DNA of 64,000 bases from contig BDDD01005829.1 of assembly GCA_001972305.1 (NCBI GenBank), positions 18,627 to 82,626 of the forward strand, in the 5' to 3' direction. Position 1 is the stretch's first letter, and each line of letters begins with the position of its first letter. Below are positions 57,425 to 64,000 of this stretch, piece by piece. The stretch comes from Cephalotus follicularis. Taxonomy: Eukaryota > Streptophyta > Magnoliopsida > Oxalidales > Cephalotaceae. The notes under the pieces were generated by a model. That model did no database searches. It worked only from the letters and a program-made list of their open reading frames with translations, and was not told the origin of the DNA. Made by a program: the position numbers and the translations under genes.

Positions 57425-59980
57425 TGTCACACCCCGTTTTCTGTAAAGACAACATATATGGTGATATCAGTTATAAAATAATAATCCAGCATTCAACATT
57501 AATCAACATCATTAACATAAGCGGAAGCTTTCCATTGCCGGATTATAAAAAAAAATTATCCGCACGCGGCACATACTACGTGGCTACACAATACCAACAA
57601 TTATCCTTTTACATGTTGGATATGTAAAATAACAACAACAGACTATGATCATTCATTTCAATACAACATAGTAATAACAACCTTAATTAAGATAGAAGCT
57701 ATCCAATAAAGCTTCAGCAGCACTTCCCCAAACACCTTCACTTAATCTGAAATTGTAGGGGGTTAGCCGATGTCCTCACTTGGCTAAGTAGGAATAAAGC
57801 ATGAGAAAGAATATATAAATGTAACCATGTATGGCAGTTATTTTGAATAACATATGTAAATAAGTGTTCCAATATATATGAGCAATCATGCCAAGTGTCC
57901 ATAGACAATACAATTCAGGAATACCGCACAAGGGAAAAATCAATCAATACAGTGGTTTGGGTGTCACATGTCGCTAACTCCTAGCACCAACTGCGCACCA
58001 CCGAACTATCACCCTACACTCCGAAGATGATAGATCAGGTCAATTATGCCGGCATTTAGCAGGAAGGTAACAATGAGGATCTGCATTGCAGATAAGTTTG
58101 GTGGAAGATCAAGCCAACTCCTAGCACATAGGACCACCCCGTAGCCAGTGATGTCTCCTATCACTCGACTAACGGCAATAGCATAGACAAACAATTCAAT
58201 CAATGCAGTAGCAATATTACACATATCTATAATATGCAATATAGTAATTGTTTTCTTTTAGAACATTTTAACGGTTCAGTGATCGTCCTCTCTTTCGGAG
58301 GAACACTATTCAATACAGTAGTTGTGCCTCTCGTGGGAGGAAAATCAGTAAATCATTTGACAATAGGTTTCATTTTGAAAACAATAAGAAGAAAATCCAT
58401 ATTCGTGCTTATAGCACTAGTTGGTTCAATCATTACTATTAAGTGTAACAATAGTATTTATGAACACTTAATAGCTACACAGTATCTATACCAGCATCAT
58501 TAGACAGTAGCGGAACAATCACAATTCAAAGGTTCAAACAAGATGTTAGTATACCCTAGTCATTATTGCACAACTCTCACAAGGAGTGAATAAGTTGTTT
58601 ACTTTCTGTAATATGACTACATAAGGCCAGGATTGACTGTTACAATCATCCCATGTGGAGGCCAGGGTAATTACATATCACTTAAGCCTAAATAGCAACT
58701 AATATCATTAATTTGTCACTTAACAGTCGGTTGTTCATAAAAATAGCCAGCTGTTTTCATTAAGCAGTCGACTGTTTGTCCTCAACATTCGGTTGTTTAC
58801 ATTGTGCAGTCTACTTTAGGTTAAACAGTTGACTATTTTTGTCCAGAAATGTAAGGCAACAGTTTAATCAAAGCAGAGGATGCATGTACAATGTCCAATT
58901 CAATCTCATTAATAACATGCAATCACAGACAAATTATCCAGACATGCTATACATATTATATCTTCTAAAACATGTCAATACCCCTACCTCAATCGCTATC
59001 CCAGAATCAAATTGGCTTGATTCTTCTCTTTGAGTTCCAACTTCACTCAACACCAACAATCCAGAAGTTTAATGCTATAGGTGCATGTTAACAGGTATAT
59101 GCAATGAAAATCAGTAACCGAATATGATTGACTAACTACCATATCAACACTGAATTAAACCAGTAACTTACCAGGAATTCCTAAGCCTCAAACTTCCTTT
59201 TGAGTTCTAACCTTATATCCACTCAACTCCAATTCCAGCAATTAACTATATGTGTGAGTTAACAGAAGATATATGTAGTACACAATCAGTACATATATAC
59301 CTATTGAATGATTATAACACATTTGAAATCATGCAAAAGCTTACCTCTTAAATTCAAGCTTCTAACTCCACTTGGAACCCCAACTAACATTCACAATCAA
59401 TAAAGTGGTTGAACTCTTCTCTCCAGACGATTACTAACCACTTTGAACACTCATGCAACACAGATATATAGAACTCGCTATTCAAGTGACCAGTTCTAGT
59501 CATAACTCAAGGCTCCCACTCTTCTCTTCTCTCTCACACATGCACTTCTTCTCACTCTTTTCTATTCTATTTTGTAGGTTGCTGGTCTGCAGATGGAATA
59601 GAGCACATGCAAGACACCACTCTTGCATGTTGCACACCTGGTGGCACGCATCTATCAAGCAAGACACATTTAGGCTACCACTGCTCTGTTTTACATGCCA
59701 TGCACAGACACCTGTCTGTGCCAGACCAGTCGACTGTTGCCCTGTGACAGTCGAATGTCACTCCTTGAATCAAAACAGTCGGCTGTTACCCTGTGACAGT
59801 CGGCTGTTTGAGGCTAGTTTTGGTTTGTTAAGTGTATTTCACCACATTTGCATTTCAGATCAAACCTAACAATTCAACAACCCTAATTTATATAATAATT
59901 GGACATTAAATCTCAATATAATGCATATTTTATTCATCATTGTGTACAATAAAAATTAATTGAAATTTGTGGTTATTACA
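57425..59980 (-). repeat. Element C 5' LTR
   Basis: 2556 bp. Palindrome arrays at 59805-59725 and 58840-58720; TATA-like box 59470-59463; donor-like AGAG/GTAAGC with intron base 1 at 59344, and a second CCTG/GTAAG at 59171; acceptor-like TTTCAG/ATT at 57747; hairpin near 57562-57582 with decayed loop GTATGTGC. Confidence 0.9.
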
Positions 59981-60139
59981 AAAACCTTGCCAGTTGTCGA
60001 TGGACTGGGACAAGGTTCGGGGGAGGTCCATCGATAGTCGCAATGTGAAATCAGATTTATAGTCATCAAGGTTGTCATATAAGGTGATACTTTATCCATA
60101 CCCTAGAACGCAGTCGGAGCAAAGTATGACTAGGGAAAC
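59981..60139 (-). repeat. Repeat H3, short third copy
   Basis: 159 bp in the orientation of H1, covering only the ATAGTCGCAATGTG, TTTATAGTCATC and TATCCATACCCTAGA stretch also found in H1 and H2. It abuts element C directly. Confidence 0.65.
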
Positions 60140-60164
60140 TGTAACACACCCCGAACGGCGGGAG
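60140..60164 (-). repeat. 25-bp LTR end vestige
   Basis: TGTAACAC.CC.GAAC.GCGG pattern equals the reverse complement of the last 25 bases of solo LTR I (38922-38898). Confidence 0.5.
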
Positions 60165-61480
60165 TGTAAGGCCCCAAATTTTATAAATAATTATTTTAAT
60201 ATTGGTACAGTGTATGACCGTATTGAGCTGATGGAGCCCGTATTAATAAAAAAACATCGCGTGTTGGAGCCGTAAATCATAAGGCCCAAAATGATTAATA
60301 AAGCCTATTTTTAATGCGCGATAATAAGTCCCTATGTTCGCATTTTTATTGCGATTATTTTGGTACCCATTCGGATAATTAATATTACCGTTTGCGGATT
60401 AAACGGGACCCGTGCCTTAGTGTTTTGGCCAGTAAATATCAAGAAAGGAAGCAAAATTGAAGAGGAGACAAAGAATAACACACGGGCGCATAAGGCGCCC
60501 GTGCAAAGGAAAGTGACCAGGCGTTAAAACGCCTGGTCTGTGAATGAAAGAGGGAGAGAGTGAGACAGTGGGAGAGAGGCATCGGGAGAGAGAACCAGAA
60601 CGGGAGAGAGATGGCACCGGAGAAGAAATGGCGCCGGGCGAAGCTTGACGGCCGGAAGCGTGCTCCACCCACGGTAACCTCCCATTTCTCTTCTTCCTTT
60701 TCTCTTTCTTTCTTCTGCCCGACGTCGCCCTGTCATGCCGCTGCCATGCGTTCCACCGCCGGTTAGCGTCGCGGATGGCTTGGGTTACGGTGTAGGAGGC
60801 CGGATAAACCTATTTCAATGATCGGTTTGGCGTCAATCGGCCGGAAACGGCCGGAATCAAGCTGGCGAGTTGACTCAGTGGAGCCAACTCACTGCCGCCT
60901 TGGACCGCGCTCTTGGCGCCGAGTCCCAGCGAGTTAATGGCATAGGTGTGTTTAAATGGTGGTTGTGATGCATTTTATGGCGTTGGCCGGAGCTGAGGAT
61001 GACCGGCGAGTCAACTCAGTGAGTTGAACTCACTGGCCGGCCGTGACAGGGCGTTTCGGCGCCGATTCCCGGCGAGTTACGGCCACCAATGGACTGGGTG
61101 AAGGATTTTAAGGTCGGTTGAGGTGATTTTGGGTTGTGACGGAATCCGACGAGTTGACTCGGTGAGTTGACTCAGTGAGTTAACTCGTTGTCGGCTACGA
61201 CAGCGCGTTTCGCGACGAGTCACGATGAGCCTCCGATGGATTTGAACATATCGCCCAATGTGGAACCTGTTTTTGGGTTTCGCCGGAGCTAATGGATACG
61301 GATATGACATGTTTACGGATCATAATGATCCGGATTGTGATGGTATAGTCGGAGGACAGTCCATGTGTTTAGTTAACCCTCCTATGGATATATGATGGAT
61401 TGGTTAGCAGCTCATTGTACCCATGTGAATGGTTACGTGAAGGTTAAGACCTTCAATATATCAAGATAGTCTCAATTCCA
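60165..61480 (+). repeat. Element J LTR, probably truncated
   Basis: Starts TGTAAGGCCCC, a usual chromovirus LTR start. G+C-rich section 60440-61300 with repeated GAGTTGACTC/GAGTTAACTC words (for example 60868, 61012, 61152), the longest G+C-rich stretch in the window. Short open frames here (for example 60560-60766) are not supported as genes. No primer site was found; the LTR seems fused directly to pol. Confidence 0.55.
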
Positions 61481-64000
61481 GTTTATTGGGACTTTGGATT
61501 ATCAGCCAGTTCAGATGATATCAGCCCTTCATGTTGATAGACTTATGGGACAAGGTTACAGTGGATATCTGGCATATGTGACCGATAACAGGAGACTGGT
61601 ACCGAGGTTTGAGGATGTTCTAGTTGTTTGTGAATACCTGGACGTGTTTTCGGGTGAGTTAACATCCTTACCTCTAAAGAAGGGTTCATAGTATCTGATT
61701 GATTGTTTCTAGGGGTTTGGCAGGAATTCTCCCTTGTTTGTCAACCTCTCTGTTGATCAGCACGTCGACGCATTGGTTCATAGCGTTGACACCCTAGAGG
61801 TGAGCAGCTGACGCGATGACCATTCTTTCGCGTTTCTGTGCATTAACCAGTGTTACAAGTTGACGCCTACAGTGATGACGTCGACGCCTAGAGGATGGTG
61901 TTGATGCTCAAATGTCCTGTTTTATATGAAGTTTCTGGTTTTGCTTGGGTTCTATCCTTAAAAGATTCCCTAGTCAGGCTTCCGAGTAGACCGAGTTCGA
62001 AAAGGCAACCCCTCCGAAACCCCATGAGATATACCAATGGTGTGACAGTGAGGGCCATGACATGTGAAGCAAACAAGTCACTGACTGAGATGACCGTGTG
62101 GATCTGTGTGGCACTGAGAGGAAGGGTCGACGAGCCCTGACTACAAGACGTATATGTACAGTTTATGGTATATGGTTATGGCATGGCAAAGATACGGCTA
62201 TGGATCCGGATTCGCTCAGTTCATGTACTGCCTTGTGACTCATATGTCATGCTAATGTGAAACCAGAACCCTTATGGAATGTTATGTAAGTTAACACCCC
62301 AATTGGAGAATCTATTCATCCTGAAGGTGTGTGAGTCGTGCGCTATAAAGATAGCCGACCCTATATGACGGCAAACCTCCTAGTGTTGCCGATGGATGAT
62401 TTAGAAAGTTGTTACAGAGATGGATCCATTTGGATATGTGTTATCATCGACAATCTCCAAGTCACGATATGGACCTTGTGGATGGATTGTAGTGTCGTTA
62501 AAGGGGATGATCAATTCCCTACTACATTCATGAATTTTATGGAAGGGATGTGTAATCCATATCTTGACCATATCATCGTAGTCTCCTTCGATGATGTGTT
62601 AGTGCATTCCAAGCTTACGGGATGCCATGGAAAACGGATGCGCTGAACACGGCAGGTCTTGCGAGATCGCCAATGGTATGCTAAATTCAGCGAGTATGGA
62701 GTTTTGTTATTGGAGGTAGTTTCCTTGTTCACGTTGACCTGTGCTGGTTCGTCTGTGGACCTAACAATGATAGAAGTGACAAGGGATTGGAAATGGCCGA
62801 TAAACGTGATAATAGTCCGTGGTTTCTTAGCCTTAGCGGGTTACTATCGCCGCTTTGTCGAGGAATTTTTACGGATTACCACACATTTGACTCGATTGAC
62901 GCAGAAAGACGGGACGTAAAAGATGACAGTGGTAAAGGGAGCTTCCAGGAGTTAAAACATCGTCTGATATGTGCGTCGATCATAGTTTTACTTGAGAGCA
63001 ATGATGGTTTCATGGTATATAGTGATGCCTCAGGGAACAGTACGAATTGTGTTTTTGAGATTGTTTGGGGAATGAGCCCCCATGTCTTAAGGAAAGTTGG
63101 AGCCTCAGGAGTAAGTTTTTCCACTCACGACCTAGAATTTACAGCGTTAGCCGTGCGCTACGCCAATGGAGACCCTGTCTACGCGGTACAAAGTAGCGGT
63201 TTTCACAGATCACAAGGGTCTGAAACATCCTTTCTCCTAGAATGATCTAAACATGAAACAAAGAAGGTGGATGGAGCTGTTCAATGATTACATCTGTGAG
63301 ATCCAATGTCAACCAGGCGATGCTAATATGTTTGCAGACGCCTTAGGTTGCTGATTAGCTTGCTTGACAATCTCCTAAGTTCAAGCACGACCATGATTGA
63401 TGGATAGAATTGAGAGGCTCAAGGGATGGATGATGAATTGCTTAACGCTGCATTACATGATCAAGACGGATTCAAACCCGAATCCTCGATTCGTGGTGAT
63501 AAGTTGATAAAATCCCAAGGCAGAGTTGTACCCTTTACAACGAAGAGCTGACAGAGGAGCTGTGGTCACAGCTTATCGCTCCAGTTTCTCAGTACATCCG
63601 ACGATTAGCAAGATGTATCGAGATCTATAATTCAATTTGGTGGAAAGACGTGACAAAAGATTGGGCACAATATCCTATAGGCTTTCTTTACCACTCAGCC
63701 TACGGGATTGGAACCTACCATATAAGGTAGAGTGTATGCCTGGATCAGAGTGGCATCACAGAAGCTTGATGGATGGAGATAACAGTTCGAATGGACTTCT
63801 GCCGTTAGCAGAACTCACATGGGAAGATCATGTGTTTCATAAGGCCTTCGTACCTCAATACTCAGAATGTATTATCTAGATCCTTCTCACGTGCTACCAT
63901 ATGAGCCGTTAGAGTTAAGGACGGATACGAGTTTGAGGAGAACTCATATATATGTATATGAATATATGTTCAGAGATGGTTTTGGAATGATATGGACGCC
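61481..64000 (+). pseudogene. pol: Element J: heavily decayed chromovirus pol
   Basis: Ordered but shredded: protease-RT linker (61494-61690, GQGYSGYLAYVTD, VCEYLDVFSGELTSLPL); 61700-62330 without clear coding and with TCGACGC-like palindromes (61755-61915); RT (62338-62640, FPTTFMNFMEGMCNPYLDH and SFDDVLVHSK, i.e. one variant of F-x-D-D; 62659-62919, [15 protein letters not shown]); RNase H (62930-63290, FMVYSDASGN, KQRRWMELFND); integrase scraps (63560-63900); LDPSHVLPYEPLELR-like C-terminus near 63885. Runs off the window. The most diverged gypsy copy here. Confidence 0.75.

Larger units (their letters stand above)
50291..59980 (-). mobile_element. Element C: long Tekay retrotransposon, outer 3' LTR end lost
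   Basis: In reading direction: 5' LTR 59980-57425, primer site 57421-57410 (one mismatch), gag, protease, RT, RNase H, integrase with a replaced segment, chromodomain, polypurine tract, 3' LTR 52694-50291. The far end of the 3' LTR is rearranged (short repeated CCCATACTAC pieces at 50330-50355) and lacks TGTCACACC, so there are no recognisable target duplications. It carries the most complete pol of the family here. Confidence 0.9.

Noticed and set aside
59981-59985. Target-site duplication for element C
   Set aside because: AAAAC follows the 5' LTR, but the other LTR end is truncated near 50291 and no matching 5-mer with a TG end is present.
60439-60766. Overlapping open frames with Ser/Leu- or Arg-rich products
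   Set aside because: Both strands are open because the stretch is G+C-rich; no domain, and it lies in an LTR.
62338-62646. A separate intact gene at the right end
   Set aside because: It is reverse transcriptase in a shredded pol; order and motifs match J as a whole.
1-64000. tRNA, rRNA or organelle-derived sequence
   Set aside because: Only 12-13-base primer-site matches to initiator tRNA-Met were seen; no cloverleaf or rRNA core was recognised by eye. A tRNAscan and organelle BLAST would settle this.

Overview
This window looks like intergenic heterochromatin from a flowering plant with a repeat-rich genome. The species cannot be named from it. No host gene, rRNA, tRNA gene or CRISPR array was recognised. 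Almost everything is LTR retrotransposon sequence: Ty3/gypsy of the Tekay (Del) chromovirus and Tat/Athila types, and Ty1/copia including a Sirevirus. These are nested in each other and broken by stops, frameshifts, deletions and recombination. No element looks able to move by itself.

Layout. 1-5952: element A, a minus-strand Tekay element cut by the window edge, inserted in the pol gene of an older plus-strand Tat/Athila element (pol 5953-7122 and 13073-13918, 3' region to 15130, LTR 15131-16014 and about 28228-28864). That old element is split by D, a solo LTR (7123-13067, duplication ATCTT), which holds a solo Sirevirus-type LTR (7623-8904, duplication GCATG) and a 1171-bp tandem duplication. 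Its LTR is split by a minus-strand Sirevirus (16015-20617 and 28058-28227), which holds Tekay element G (20618-28057, plus), which holds gypsy fragment F (22636-24150). 28865-30207 is unassigned. 30223-40583 is a copia-associated repeat (H1) split by E, a gag-only gypsy element (30923-35275, duplication GAATA), and by solo LTR I (36005-38922, duplication TGGCA). 40584-47158: B, an internally deleted mosaic Tekay element with both LTRs (duplication CGACC). 47164-49001: H2, an inverted copy of H, then copia pol (49002-50290). 50291-59980: C, a longer but broken Tekay element. 59981-64000: H3 and J, a badly decayed gypsy element.

The most interesting signals are in the noncoding parts of the gypsy LTRs. 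(1) A hairpin about 130-165 nt upstream of the primer-binding site has a near-invariant loop (GTATGGG plus A or C) on stems that change in a compensating way between families. The loop could pair with the anticodon loop of initiator tRNA-Met, the tRNA the primer site also matches. (2) A second compensating hairpin starts inside the primer site. (3) A TATA-like box, a GTAAG donor and a CTAAC...YAG acceptor suggest a leader intron inside the LTR. (4) Unrelated LTRs (Tekay, Tat, Sirevirus, solo) all carry spaced arrays of short TCGA-core palindromes. All four are inferences from reading one window and need alignment, folding or RNA data.
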